From positions 124,001 to 188,000 of the forward strand of contig NZ_FNVO01000005.1 of the NCBI RefSeq assembly GCF_900108175.1: 64,000 nucleotides of DNA. Reading direction: 5' to 3'. The notes beneath the pieces were generated by a model, which ran no database searches, was not told the DNA's origin, and was given only the letters and a program-made list of their open reading frames with translations. Below, one piece after another: positions 43,359-51,811 of the stretch. How positions within the stretch are numbered: the first letter of the stretch is position 1; the number at the start of each line of letters is the position of its first letter. This DNA is from Thermomonospora echinospora. Lineage in GTDB: Bacteria; Actinomycetota; Actinomycetes; Streptosporangiales; Streptosporangiaceae. The position numbers were made by a program, and so were the translations under genes.

Positions 43359-44555
43359 GTGAACTGGGCCGTTGCGACGTACGACTCCGCGTTCGGATAC
43401 GTGTCCGCGCACGGCGCTCCGCTGGTCGACCTGCTCGATCCGCAGCCCGACGAGCGCATCATCGACCTGGGCTGCGGCACCGGCCTGTTCGCCGCCACCA
43501 TCGCCGAGCGGGGCGCCGAGGTGCTGGGCATCGACGGGTCGCCGGAGATGATCGCGCAGGCCGCCGCGGCCTACCCGCAGTTGTCGTTCGCGGTCGGCGA
43601 CGCCCACGACTTCACCACCAGCGAGCCCTACGACGCGGTCGCCTCCAATGCGGCGCTGCACTGGATGACCCGCGACCCCGACGCGGTGATCGGCGCGGTG
43701 CACGCGGCGCTGCGGCCGGGCGGGCGGTTCGTCGCCGAGATGGGCGGGGCCGGCAACTGCGCGGAGCTGATCGCCGCGATGCAGACCGCCTGGCGGATCT
43801 TCGGGCTGGCCGAGCCCGAGCTGCCGTGGTACTTCCCCACCCCCGCCGAGTACACCTCCAAGCTGGAGGCCGCCGGCTTCACGGTGCGGCTGCTGGAGTA
43901 CTTCGACCGGCCCACCCGGATGACCGAGGGCCCGGGCGGCGCCGCCGACTGGGTGCGGGTGTTCGCCGCGAGCGCGCTCAAGGAAGTGCCGCCGGAGATC
44001 GTTGAGCCGTTGCTGGCGCGCATCAACGAGCTGGCCGCCCCCGCGCTGCGGCGGGAGTCCGGCTGGGTCGCCGACTACGTGCGGCTGCGCTTCGCGGCGG
44101 TGCGCAAGCCGGACGGCAGCGCGCCCATGCCGGAGGGGCCGGCGGGTCCGGCCGCGGCCGCGGGGCCGCCGCCCACGGTGGTCACCCCACCGCCCATGGG
44201 GCCTTCCGCGCCGCCTCCCTCGGGTGCGCCCGGTGAGCCGCCCCTCCAGGGGGCGCCAGGCGCACCGGGCATGCCGGGTGCGTCCTCGCCGGGTGTACCC
44301 GGTGCGCAGGCCCAGCAAGGTCCTCCACCGCCCTCACCGGGCGTTCCGGGTACGCAACCCCAGCAAGGCGCGCCAGGTATGCCGGCGCCTTCTCCCGGCG
44401 TGCCGAGTGCGCAGCCTCAGCAAGGTGCGCCGCCCCCGATGCATACCGTTCCCATGGCGCCCGGGGCCGGTCCGGCGAACGTGCACGCCACCGCGCCGCC
44501 GCCCTCGCCCGGGGGCGAGCCTCCGTTCGAGGTTCCCGCCGTGCACCGGCACTGA
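43359..44555 (+). CDS. SAM-dependent methyltransferase with Pro/Gly/Gln-rich repeat tail
   Basis: A 398-residue protein. Residues 1-255 form a Tam-like class I methyltransferase: IIDLGCGTGLFAATIAERGAEVLGIDGS (motif I), AVGDAHDF, DAVASNAALHWMTRDPDAVI, and LRPGGRFVAEMGG. From about 260 the chain turns into a disordered tail with three similar blocks of the form SPGVPxxQxQQGxPxP. The GTG at 43359 lies six bases after a TAAGTT -10 hexamer (43347-43352), so the transcript is probably leaderless. The substrate is unknown. The tail is rare for this family. Confidence 0.85.
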   Translation: MNWAVATYDSAFGYVSAHGAPLVDLLDPQPDERIIDLGCGTGLFAATIAERGAEVLGIDGSPEMIAQAAAAYPQLSFAVGDAHDFTTSEPYDAVASNAALHWMTRDPDAVIGAVHAALRPGGRFVAEMGGAGNCAELIAAMQTAWRIFGLAEPELPWYFPTPAEYTSKLEAAGFTVRLLEYFDRPTRMTEGPGGAADWVRVFAASALKEVPPEIVEPLLARINELAAPALRRESGWVADYVRLRFAAVRKPDGSAPMPEGPAGPAAAAGPPPTVVTPPPMGPSAPPPSGAPGEPPLQGAPGAPGMPGASSPGVPGAQAQQGPPPPSPGVPGTQPQQGAPGMPAPSPGVPSAQPQQGAPPPMHTVPMAPGAGPANVHATAPPPSPGGEPPFEVPAVHRH

Positions 44556-44564
44556 CGCGGCGCC

Positions 44565-45242
44565 ATGGACGGGACACTACGGCTTTACGACCCCGGCAAC
44601 GGGCGGCTGGAAGAGCTGCCGCCGGGTCCGCTCCATATTCATGTACGCGGGCCCGGGCTGCGCGCATTCGTCATCGCGGACCTGCTCCGCCGGGTCGCGG
44701 GCAGGCGGCGCCGTCGCGTACGCGTCACATGTTCCGGCCCGTTCCCTGAAGTCCGCGCCCTCGCCGACTTCAACGTTCTGGAAATGGAGGCGGGCGAAAC
44801 CGCGTCCGCACAGGTGGTGGTGGCGGAGGGTGACGAGTCGAACGCAATTCAGCCGAATACGGCGCGTCTGCTGCTCGTCCCGGCTTTCGAGCCGCCACCG
44901 GCGGATGAGGATCCGATGACGCTGCGCCTGGCGATCCTGCACACCGCCTACCGTGACCCGCTCCCTTGGTCCGAGCGACTCGCGGACGCGCGTGCCCGGC
45001 TCGACCGATGGCGCGCCCTCATGGCGGAGTGGGCCGAGTCCCCCGGCAGACCAATGGACCGGACATACGCGGCGGACGCGGAGCGTGCGCTCACCGACGA
45101 CTTGGACAGCCCCGCCGCGCTCGCCGTACTGGAAGGGCTCGCCGCCGATCCCGCCGTCGCCCCCGGGGCCAAGTTCGAGACGTTCGTTCACTTGGACCTG
45201 GTACTGGCCCTCGATCTGGTGCGCGATATCGGTCACCGCTGA
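44565..45242 (+). CDS. Cysteinyl-tRNA synthetase/MshC-like protein without catalytic motifs
   Basis: A 225-residue protein whose ends resemble cysteinyl-tRNA synthetase or MshC. The N-terminus TLRLYDPGNGRLEELPPGPLHIHVRGPGLRAF parallels the LRLYD...MYVCGPTVY block, with the zinc Cys replaced by Arg. The C-terminal half, RLAILHTAYRDPLPWSERLADARARLDRWRALM and RALTDDLDSPAALAVLEGLA, parallels the helical region. The HIGH and KMSKS motifs and the adenylate domain are missing, so it cannot be an active ligase. It starts nine bases after the methyltransferase stop and is probably cotranscribed. The call is by eye and should be tested. Confidence 0.5.
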   Translation: MDGTLRLYDPGNGRLEELPPGPLHIHVRGPGLRAFVIADLLRRVAGRRRRRVRVTCSGPFPEVRALADFNVLEMEAGETASAQVVVAEGDESNAIQPNTARLLLVPAFEPPPADEDPMTLRLAILHTAYRDPLPWSERLADARARLDRWRALMAEWAESPGRPMDRTYAADAERALTDDLDSPAALAVLEGLAADPAVAPGAKFETFVHLDLVLALDLVRDIGHR

Positions 45243-45503
45243 ACGTCCGGCGAGATGACCGTAAACCGGCCCGTCACCTGGTGATCATCTGCTGTTCAGA
45301 TGGACCCCGCGGGCGATCCCGGCAACCGGAACGGCAGATCGGCCAGATCCGGCCGTCCGGACCTGCGGATACCCCGACAGAGAAGCCCAAACGTCATCGG
45401 GGTGAAGCAAACCACCAAATTCCGACTTGACGCAAGGACCGGAAACCTGCTTGGTTTGCCGGTCGTACCCCGCCTCCACCCGTCTCAAACGGAAGGCATC
45501 AGC
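45243..45503. other. Leader region of the secreted trypsin-like protease
   Basis: About 260 bases between two plus-strand genes. The protease frame is open through it, but it reads as basic low-complexity sequence without a signal peptide. A TTGACG at 45427 could be a -35. No riboswitch was recognised. Confidence 0.35.
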
Positions 45504-46583
45504 TTGCGTCTTTCAGCCCCCCGCCTCGCCGTCTCGGCCGCCGTCATCGGCACGGCCGCCGTGACCGCGAGCGTGGCATTCGCCGCAGCCGGGCCGGGCG
45601 ACCCCGCCCCGGTGACCAAGGCGGGCGCCCCCACGGCGACGTCGGACCCGGTGGTCCACACGTTCAGTGACATCTCCACCTCCGCGGTGGAGCAGTACTG
45701 GACCCCGGCGCGGATGCGCGCCGCCAAGCCGGTTTCCCTCCCCAAGACCGTCCAGGGCACCGCGGCCACCCCGGTCGCCGAGGCCTCCGCCCAGACCGGC
45801 GACGTCCCGGCCGCCCCGGTCGGCGGGACCGTCGCCTCCGGCGACGTCTCCACCGCTGCCGTTGTCGGCGCCAAGCAGTGGAGCAACCAGAAGTCCGGCA
45901 TCGCCCGGACCACGGGTCGTATCTACTTCTCCCGTGGTGGCAGCGACTACGTGTGCAGCGGCACCGTCGTCAACGCCGCCAACAAGCGCACTGTCTGGAC
46001 CGCCGCCCACTGCCTGCACAGCGGTGGCCCCAAGGGCGTCTGGCACCGCAACGTGCTCTTCGTCCCCGGCTACCGGGACGGCAAGAGCCCGCTCGGCCGG
46101 TACGCGGGCCTGCACGGAGCCGTCACCCCCCAGTGGGTCAACAGCACGAACGCCAACTACCGGTTCGCCCACGACCTCGCGACCTTCACCGTGGGGAACT
46201 CCGGCGGCAAGCGGGTTCAGGCCCGCACCGGCGCCCAGGGCATCGTCTGGGGCTACAAGAAGCGCACGTACGCCATGCGTGCCTTCGGTTACCCGGTGGT
46301 CTTCCTGCCGTCCAACAAGCGGACCCAGGGTCACCGCCTCTACTACTGCAGCGGCACGACCAAGGGCATCCGCTTCCACGCCAAGGCGCCGGTCAGCATG
46401 TCCCTGGCCTGCACCATGGGCGGTGGCGCCAGCGGCGGCTCCTGGCTGTACGGCATGAACAGCAAGGGCTGGGGCAAGGTCGCGGGTGTCAACAGCACCC
46501 ACAGCACGCAGGACAACCGCATGTTCAGCCCCTACCAGGGCGCCGCGGCCCAGAAGCTGTACAACTACATCAAGAACAGGTAG
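45504..46583 (+). CDS. Secreted trypsin-like serine protease
   Basis: A 359-residue exported S1-family protease. The TTG start at 45504 has GGAAGG seven bases upstream and opens a signal peptide (residues 1-30). Then follows a propeptide region with the motif VEQYWTPARMRAAKPV (about 60-78), and the catalytic domain with TAAHC (His169), HDLATF (Asp224) and GGGASGGSW (Ser310). Substrate preference is unknown. A strong terminator follows at 46617. The small gene at 46861 encodes a protein with the same propeptide motif. Confidence 0.88.
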   Translation: MRLSAPRLAVSAAVIGTAAVTASVAFAAAGPGDPAPVTKAGAPTATSDPVVHTFSDISTSAVEQYWTPARMRAAKPVSLPKTVQGTAATPVAEASAQTGDVPAAPVGGTVASGDVSTAAVVGAKQWSNQKSGIARTTGRIYFSRGGSDYVCSGTVVNAANKRTVWTAAHCLHSGGPKGVWHRNVLFVPGYRDGKSPLGRYAGLHGAVTPQWVNSTNANYRFAHDLATFTVGNSGGKRVQARTGAQGIVWGYKKRTYAMRAFGYPVVFLPSNKRTQGHRLYYCSGTTKGIRFHAKAPVSMSLACTMGGGASGGSWLYGMNSKGWGKVAGVNSTHSTQDNRMFSPYQGAAAQKLYNYIKNR

Positions 46584-46616
46584 GCCAAGTAGGCATCGCC
46601 TACCGCAGGCCACTGA

Positions 46617-46654
46617 CACGGGCTGTGCCGGAGTCGTCTCCGGCACAGCCCGTG
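46617..46654 (+). terminator. Intrinsic terminator after the protease gene
   Basis: A perfect 17-base-pair stem (46617-46633 with 46638-46654) with a TCGT loop, 33 bases after the stop codon. Confidence 0.88.
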
Positions 46655-46773
46655 CTCGCGTCCACGGCTCCTCGGGCAGCACCCGCGCCCTACCGCGTGT
46701 CCAGCCCTACCGGGGTGCTCTCCGGCCCGGATCGTCTCCATCGGCAGCGGCAAGGAGACGCCCTGACGCGAAC

Positions 46774-46807
46774 GGGCCGCCACCGGAGTCACCTCCGGTG
46801 GCGGCCC
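46774..46807 (-). terminator. Intrinsic terminator for the propeptide-like gene
   Basis: A perfect 15-base-pair stem (46774-46788 with 46793-46807) with a 4-base loop. It lies 53 bases downstream of the minus-strand gene that ends at 46861 and can act in either direction. Confidence 0.8.
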
Positions 46808-46860
46808 GCTGCTCTGCGTGCCTGAGGCGCGTCACCTCGTCCGGGACACGCCCTAGTGAG

Positions 46861-47097
46861 TCACTCGGCGTCCGGCGCCGGCATCTGGACCGGCTTGGCG
46901 TTACGCATCCGCTCCTCGGTCCAGTACTCCTCGACCTCCTGCGGGTCCTGCTGCACCTGGTGGTGGACCACCGACTGCGTCGGATCCTGCGGCTCGGGGT
47001 CGTTGTCCGCCTGGCCCGTCGCTGCGAACCCCACCACCGTGACCGCCGCAATGGCTGCCGCCGCACCTGTCAGGACGATGATTCGCCGTCGGCTCAT
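46861..47097 (-). CDS. Small exported protein resembling the protease propeptide
   Basis: A 78-residue protein. Residues 1-30 form a signal peptide or anchor (RRRIIVLTGAAAAIAAVTVVGFAATGQA). The mature part carries VEEYWTEERMRNAKPVQMP (about 54-72), which matches VEQYWTPARMRAAKPVSLP of the neighbouring protease. The ATG at 47097 follows GGAGGATC. It is convergent with the protease gene and has its own terminator. It may act as an intermolecular chaperone or inhibitor of that protease; this is inference from the shared motif. Confidence 0.75.
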   Translation of the reverse strand: MSRRRIIVLTGAAAAIAAVTVVGFAATGQADNDPEPQDPTQSVVHHQVQQDPQEVEEYWTEERMRNAKPVQMPAPDAE

Positions 47098-47225
47098 GAC
47101 TGATCCTCCGTGTCAGAAGTCGGGCGGGCCCTGCCCATGCGCTTACCTGGAGCCCTCTGAGCAGCAATCCGTACGGGCCCATGCTAGGACGCAGTCCGCT
47201 CAACGAACCGGTCCTCTCGCAGGTT

Positions 47226-47585
47226 TCAGCCTCGTCCCGCCAGGTACGCCACCGCAAGCCTCTTCGGCGCCGACAACCGCCACGCCTCGACGACGAGCTC
47301 CTCCAGCTCGTCCACCGGAACCTCGGCCAGCCGCACCTTCACCCAGCCGAACCGGCCTGAGGTGTAGGCGACCTCGTAGGCCGCCGGGTTCTCCGCCACC
47401 AGGGCCTCCTGCTCCTCCCGGGTCGCCTTGAGCAGCACCTCCTGCCCGTCCTGTGCCAGGTAGCAGAACCCCTTCCCGCGCACCTTCAGGCTCACCCAGT
47501 TGGCGTGCTCGCGTTCCTCCACCTCGGGGAGGTCCATCACCATCCGCTGGAACGCCTCCGCGTCCGCCCCGCCCATCTCGTCCAC
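47226..47585 (-). CDS. MmcQ/YjbR family protein
   Basis: A 119-residue YjbR-fold protein: LPEVEEREHANWVSLKVRGKGFCYLA, ENPAAYEVAYTSGRFGWVKVRLAEVPVDELEELVVEAWRLSAPKRLA are typical blocks. The family has a DNA-binding-like double wing fold, but its role is uncertain. GTG at 47585 follows AGGGGTGG; a later ATG at 47576 is possible. It is a single-gene unit. Confidence 0.88.
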   Translation of the reverse strand: MDEMGGADAEAFQRMVMDLPEVEEREHANWVSLKVRGKGFCYLAQDGQEVLLKATREEQEALVAENPAAYEVAYTSGRFGWVKVRLAEVPVDELEELVVEAWRLSAPKRLAVAYLAGRG

Positions 47586-47768
47586 GGTCCACCCCTACCA
47601 GGCGGATCCGACATTTCTCCGCCTCGATCCGGCGAGGTCACATCCACCTAACCATTCGCCCGTCGGCAGGGTCCCCAGTAACGAACCTCTTTTCGCGCCA
47701 CATGCGTCTCTGTAAGCTTTCGCTGCGTACCCCGCCCTGCAGACAGCTCGACTCGATCAGGGATTGGC

Positions 47769-48326
47769 ATGCTCGCCCCGCTCGTTCGGCCCCTCGGCCT
47801 CCTAGCAGTGGCCGGACTCACCGTGGGCTGCGGCACCGGCTCCTCCTCGTCAGGCACCTTCCAGCCCTCCGGCAGTCTCGCCGACCCCGCCTCTCCCAGC
47901 ACCGGCCCCACCGGCCCCGGCGCTCTGCCCACCGAGCAGGTCGACGCCCAGGTCCTCAAGCGCTACGCCGCCTACCAGAAGGCCTACAAGACCGCCTACG
48001 AGACCAACGACCCCTCCGGCCTTTCCGCCGTGGCCACCGACCCCCTGCTGACCACCGTCACCAGGGACGTGGAACGCACCCGCGCCAAGGGCGAGATCTG
48101 GCGCTTCGTCAACATCTCCAACGCCCGCGTCTACGCTCGTTCCAAGGACGGCCTGACCGTCTACGTCGTCGACTGCATGCGCACCCTCGCCGGCTACCGC
48201 TTCTCCGCCCGCACCGGCGAACGCACCGGCGGCGGCACCGGCGGCAGCCACCAGTACCGCACCGCCCTCAAGTACGACGCAGGCACCTGGAAAGTCTCCG
48301 ACACGAAGCGGGACAAGCCATGCTGA
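47769..48326 (+). CDS. Lipoprotein, first of a three-gene secreted set
   Basis: A 185-residue predicted lipoprotein. The signal peptide ends VGC (residues 19-21), followed by a Ser/Gly/Pro linker and a domain from about 56 (VDAQVLKRYAAYQKAYKTAYETNDPSGLSAVATDPLLTTV), similar in layout to small NTF2-like secreted proteins. The end KRDKPC places a cysteine at the C-terminus. Its last seven bases overlap the next gene. No function is known. Confidence 0.75.
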   Translation: MLAPLVRPLGLLAVAGLTVGCGTGSSSSGTFQPSGSLADPASPSTGPTGPGALPTEQVDAQVLKRYAAYQKAYKTAYETNDPSGLSAVATDPLLTTVTRDVERTRAKGEIWRFVNISNARVYARSKDGLTVYVVDCMRTLAGYRFSARTGERTGGGTGGSHQYRTALKYDAGTWKVSDTKRDKPC

Positions 48327-49099
48327 CCCCCACTCCATCCGGCCTCCGCCCGACGCGGCTCTCGGCACTGAGCGCAGCGACGATCGTCCTCGCCGGCTCC
48401 CTCACCGTGCTGAACGGAGTCTTCCTGAACGAGTCACCGGCCCTGGCCGACCCCTGCGGCGGAGGCGGCCAGAACTTCGGCTGCGGCCTCGAAGACGGCG
48501 GCGGCGGCTCCGGCGGCGGAGGCGGCGGTAATGGTGGCGGCGGCGGCGGTGGGACCGGGGAGATCCCTGATGTGAACCAGGACGGAGGAGCAGGCGGTCC
48601 GGGGGCGCCCAACAATCCCGCACAACCGGCGCCGGAACCCGCGACGCTGGACTTGGCCGCCCAGGCCCGTTCCACCGCGGAACTGCCGACACCAACGGCG
48701 CATACCGCGCCGAGCGACAAGACATACGTCAGCCTGCGCACACGGCTATGGGTGGATGGGTTCGTCCCAGTCAGCACCGAGCCGATCAACGTGGGCAACC
48801 AAATCGTGGTCGCGACCGCCACACCGCGCACGGTCACGTGGAGCCTTGGAGAGACCACAGTGACCTGCAACGGCCCAGGCAGCAAGACCAGCGATGCCTG
48901 TAGTCATGTCTTCCAGCGTTCTTCGGCGAGCACGCCCGGCGGCGCCCACCAGGTCACCGCGACCATCACCTTCTCGGTGACCTGGACCTGTGTGGGCAGC
49001 GGATGCGATGCCCCCGGCGGAACACTGGACGACCTGACGTCCACGTCGATTCCTCAGCCACTGGTGGTCAGCGAGATCCAGACGAACTCCCGGCCATGA
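48320..49099 (+). CDS. Secreted glycine-rich protein, second of the set
   Basis: A 259-residue exported protein. It has a signal peptide (about residues 1-44, ending ALA), a glycine-rich run with clustered Gly (about 46-75), an acidic segment, and a C-terminal beta-rich domain with four cysteines (TVTCNGPGSKTSDACSHVF and WTCVGSGCDAPGG). I do not recognise the domain. It overlaps both neighbours (ATGCTGA and ATGA), so all three are made together. GC content is slightly lower than the surrounding genes. Confidence 0.75.
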   Translation: MLTPTPSGLRPTRLSALSAATIVLAGSLTVLNGVFLNESPALADPCGGGGQNFGCGLEDGGGGSGGGGGGNGGGGGGGTGEIPDVNQDGGAGGPGAPNNPAQPAPEPATLDLAAQARSTAELPTPTAHTAPSDKTYVSLRTRLWVDGFVPVSTEPINVGNQIVVATATPRTVTWSLGETTVTCNGPGSKTSDACSHVFQRSSASTPGGAHQVTATITFSVTWTCVGSGCDAPGGTLDDLTSTSIPQPLVVSEIQTNSRP

Positions 49100-49860
49100 A
49101 ACCGACATCGAAGAGCGAGCGAACGGCACTTCATGGTACGGCCTGGGCCACCTTGGCCCTGCTGGGCCTGACTCTTGCCGGCTGTGGTGGAGATGACGAG
49201 CCGAGGAAACCGTCCACAGCGCGTACGTCCGCCACGCCGACCGCCTCCACCCCACCTCCCAGCTATTCGGCTTCTCAGGTCAAGACTCGCCTACTGACGG
49301 CCGGCGAGGTCGGAGACGGCATCTACAACGCTCCTGTCGAGTTTCTGCCATTCAAGGACCGTAAGGCACCTTCGTGCTCACTGTCGGGGGTCTCGCTACC
49401 GGCCGACCCCGAGCTGACATTCCGGCAGTACTCCAACCGCACCCGGCAAGCACGCAAAGAAGTCAAGTACGCGCAGCTCATCGCCCGCTTCAAAAGCCCC
49501 GAGGACGCCACAGGGGCCTATGAGAAGCTGAGGAAGCGGGCACGGTCATGCCCGGCCAAGCAACAGGTGCCCGCCAAGAAGATCAGGGAGAACTTCACCC
49601 TTTTCCCGCATAACGATACCTGGCGGGTCAGCGAGGACACCATCGCCGGCTGGCAGCATCTACGCGGCACCGAAAAGCAGGTCATCCCAAGAGGCTACAC
49701 AAAGCACAACGTTCTTCATTACATGTACGACTACGCACTGCGCGGCAATCTTGTGGTCGCTACAGCGTACTGGGAGCGCACGGAGCCGGACGAGTCCGGC
49801 GATCCGGCCGCCAAGCGCGCCACGGAAGTGCTAACCAGGCAGCTGCGCAAACTCGGTTGA
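49096..49860 (+). CDS. Lipoprotein, third of the set
   Basis: A 254-residue predicted lipoprotein with lipobox LAGC (about residues 27-30), a Thr/Ser/Pro linker and a C-terminal domain with two cysteines (APSCSLSG and ARSCPAKQ) of the PknH sensor-like type by eye (LLTAGEVGDGIYNAPVEFL, YAQLIARFKSPEDATGAYEKL). Codon use is more AT-rich than that of neighbours. It overlaps the preceding stop by ATGA. Confidence 0.72.
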   Translation: MKPTSKSERTALHGTAWATLALLGLTLAGCGGDDEPRKPSTARTSATPTASTPPPSYSASQVKTRLLTAGEVGDGIYNAPVEFLPFKDRKAPSCSLSGVSLPADPELTFRQYSNRTRQARKEVKYAQLIARFKSPEDATGAYEKLRKRARSCPAKQQVPAKKIRENFTLFPHNDTWRVSEDTIAGWQHLRGTEKQVIPRGYTKHNVLHYMYDYALRGNLVVATAYWERTEPDESGDPAAKRATEVLTRQLRKLG

Positions 49861-50156
49861 CCGGCCCTGCGGGGACACACTCTTATTCGCCTACCGGGGC
49901 GAGCAGCATGCCATTCCTCCAGACAAGTGGCGAATGATTTCCGCTAATTCGCCGCGGGTGATGTCCGGGATGTGTCTTGGGGCGGGACGCCGTACGGCAG
50001 GAGGGCTGTGAGGCGACCGACGGCCTCGGGCAGGGGCGCCGGGCGGATGGAGTTTGGGGGGCGGGTTCGTGGGGGCATGGTGGTTGACCGGATCGGTCCG
50101 GTTCGGGGCTTGATCGTGTCTTCTGGGGTGGGGGCGGGGGTGAGCAGGATCGGGGT
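49861..50156. other. Non-coding gap before the isochorismatase gene
   Basis: About 295 bases with no supported gene. The first half is of ordinary base content, the second half is purine-biased (GGGGTGGGGGCGGGGGTG near 50125-50145). A minus-strand frame of 44 codons (49944-50078) exists but lacks support. Confidence 0.35.
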
Positions 50157-50753
50157 ATGAGGCGAGCAGTGATCGTGATCGATGTCCAGGAGTCGTTCCG
50201 GCGGCAGCCGATCTGGGAGGCGACGTCCAATCCCGCGGTCGTGCGGCAGGTGCGGCGGCTGGTGGAGCATGCGCGGGGCGAGGGCGACCTGGTGGTGTGG
50301 GTGCTGCACGCCGAGGCGGGGTCGGGGACGGTCTTCGATCCGGCGCTCGGGTTCGTCCGGCTGATGGACGGGCTGGCGGCCGGGGAGGGGGAGCCGGTGC
50401 TGACCAAGACGGCGCACAACGCGTTCACCACGACGAACCTCCAGCAGATCCTGACGGCGCGGGGGGTGCGCGAGGTGGTGGTGTGCGGGATCCGTACCGA
50501 GCAGTGCTGTGAGACGACCGCGCGACTGGCCTCCGACCTCGGGTTCGAGGTGACGTTCGTGACGGACGCGACCGCGACCACGCCGATCGCGCACCGGGAC
50601 GCGCCGGGTGGGCGGACGGTGGCCGAGATCCTGGCCGATCCGCGGACGCTGGGGACCGACGAGATCATCACGCGGACCGAGTACGCGCTGGCCGGCCGGT
50701 TCGCCACGATCCGTACCGTGGAGGAAGTGACCGGAGTGCTGGTGGAGGGCTGA
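50157..50753 (+). CDS. Isochorismatase-like cysteine hydrolase
   Basis: A 198-residue cysteine hydrolase. The catalytic triad is seen as Asp9 (IDVQE), Lys84 (LTKTAHNAF) and Cys117 (GIRTEQCCETTARLA), with the cis-peptide region preceding Cys. The substrate is unknown; relatives act on isochorismate, nicotinamide or ureidoacrylate. The ATG at 50157 has little ribosome binding site. It is directly followed by a GlxA-type regulator with eight bases between, so the two form one unit. Confidence 0.9.
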   Translation: MRRAVIVIDVQESFRRQPIWEATSNPAVVRQVRRLVEHARGEGDLVVWVLHAEAGSGTVFDPALGFVRLMDGLAAGEGEPVLTKTAHNAFTTTNLQQILTARGVREVVVCGIRTEQCCETTARLASDLGFEVTFVTDATATTPIAHRDAPGGRTVAEILADPRTLGTDEIITRTEYALAGRFATIRTVEEVTGVLVEG

Positions 50754-50760
50754 CCGGATC

Positions 50761-51681
50761 GTGACGCGTGTCGTCTTCCTGCTCGTGCCGCGCCTGCACC
50801 TGCTGGACCTCGCCGGACCCGCCCAGGTGTTCTCCACGGCGGCCGACCTTGGCCACGGGTATGAGCTGGGCTACGTGGCCGGGCAGGAGGACGTGCCCTC
50901 GGCACAGGGGGTGCGGCTGCGGGCGGAGACCGTCTGGCCGGAGCTGTGCCCCGACGATCTCGTCCTGGTGCCGGGCTGGCGGGCTCCGACGCTGCGCGGG
51001 CACCCGGGGGTCGGCGCGGATCTCGCCGAGCGGCTGGCCGAGCACCATGCCCGCGGCGGCACGGTCGCGAGCGTGTGCGCGGGGGCGGACGCGCTCGGGC
51101 GGGCCGGGCTGCTGGACGGCCGCCGGTGCACCACGCATCACGAGCTGCAGGACGAGCTGGCCGCCCGGTATCCGAAGGCGACGGTGGTGCGGGACGTGCT
51201 GTTCGTGATCGACGACCGGGTGGTGACGTCGGCGGGCATCGCCAGCGGGATCGACCTGGCCCTGCACCTCATCGCGGGCAGGCACGGGCCCGGCGTGGCC
51301 GCGCGGATCGCCCGCACGATGGTGGTGTACGCCCGCCGTAACGGGGAGGAGCGGCAGGCCAGCGCGATGCTGCGGCACCGGGCCCACCTCAGTGACGTGG
51401 TGCACCGGGTGCAGGACCTCATCGATGCCCGGTTCACCCAGCGGCTGACGCTGGCGGATCTGGCCGCGTCCGCCGGGGTCAGCGAGCGCACGCTGACGCG
51501 GCTGTTCGGGCGGGCGACCGGCATGACGCCGCTGCGCTACCAGCAGGTGCTGCGGCTGGAGCGGGCCGACCATCTCATCGGGCAGGGCGCCACGGTGGAG
51601 GCGGCGGCCCGTGCGGTCGGGTTCCAGGACGCCCGGATGCTCCGCAGGCTCAGGTCGAGGCCGCTCCCCGGCGCCTCCTGA
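50761..51681 (+). CDS. GlxA-type AraC regulator with DJ-1/PfpI domain
   Basis: A 306-residue regulator. The N-terminal DJ-1/PfpI-like domain (about residues 1-180) includes VASVCAGADALGRAGLLDGRRCTTHHELQDELAARYP. The C-terminal AraC helix-turn-helix pair (about 210-300) includes LTLADLAASAGVSERTLTRLFGRATGMTPLRYQQVLRLERAD. The Cys in SVCAG is at the nucleophile elbow. GTG at 50761. It is likely the regulator of the upstream isochorismatase-like gene. A hairpin at 51715-51735 follows. Confidence 0.9.
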   Translation: MTRVVFLLVPRLHLLDLAGPAQVFSTAADLGHGYELGYVAGQEDVPSAQGVRLRAETVWPELCPDDLVLVPGWRAPTLRGHPGVGADLAERLAEHHARGGTVASVCAGADALGRAGLLDGRRCTTHHELQDELAARYPKATVVRDVLFVIDDRVVTSAGIASGIDLALHLIAGRHGPGVAARIARTMVVYARRNGEERQASAMLRHRAHLSDVVHRVQDLIDARFTQRLTLADLAASAGVSERTLTRLFGRATGMTPLRYQQVLRLERADHLIGQGATVEAAARAVGFQDARMLRRLRSRPLPGAS

Positions 51682-51714
51682 CGTCCGGTCGGGCTCCGGA
51701 AACCGACAGGCCGG

Positions 51715-51735
51715 GCGAACCGGACGCCGGTTCGC
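51715..51735 (+). terminator. Hairpin after the GlxA-type gene
   Basis: GCGAACCGG and CCGGTTCGC pair perfectly around ACG, 34 bases after the stop codon. It is a plausible intrinsic terminator without U-tract. Confidence 0.6.
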
Positions 51736-51811
51736 TGCATCGTAGAGGGCGCAGTGCCCATCAAGGTCCAAGCGGCGGGACCGAAAGACGTCACGAAAGA
51801 GAACCCAGGTC

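Noticed and set aside
45300-45503. Longer N-terminus for the trypsin-like protease
   Set aside because: The added 68 residues are basic and disordered and would bury the signal peptide; the TTG at 45504 has a good ribosome binding site.
49944-50078. 44-codon minus-strand frame in the gap before the isochorismatase gene
   Set aside because: No ribosome binding site, proline-rich random-looking product, and it lies inside a longer antisense frame.
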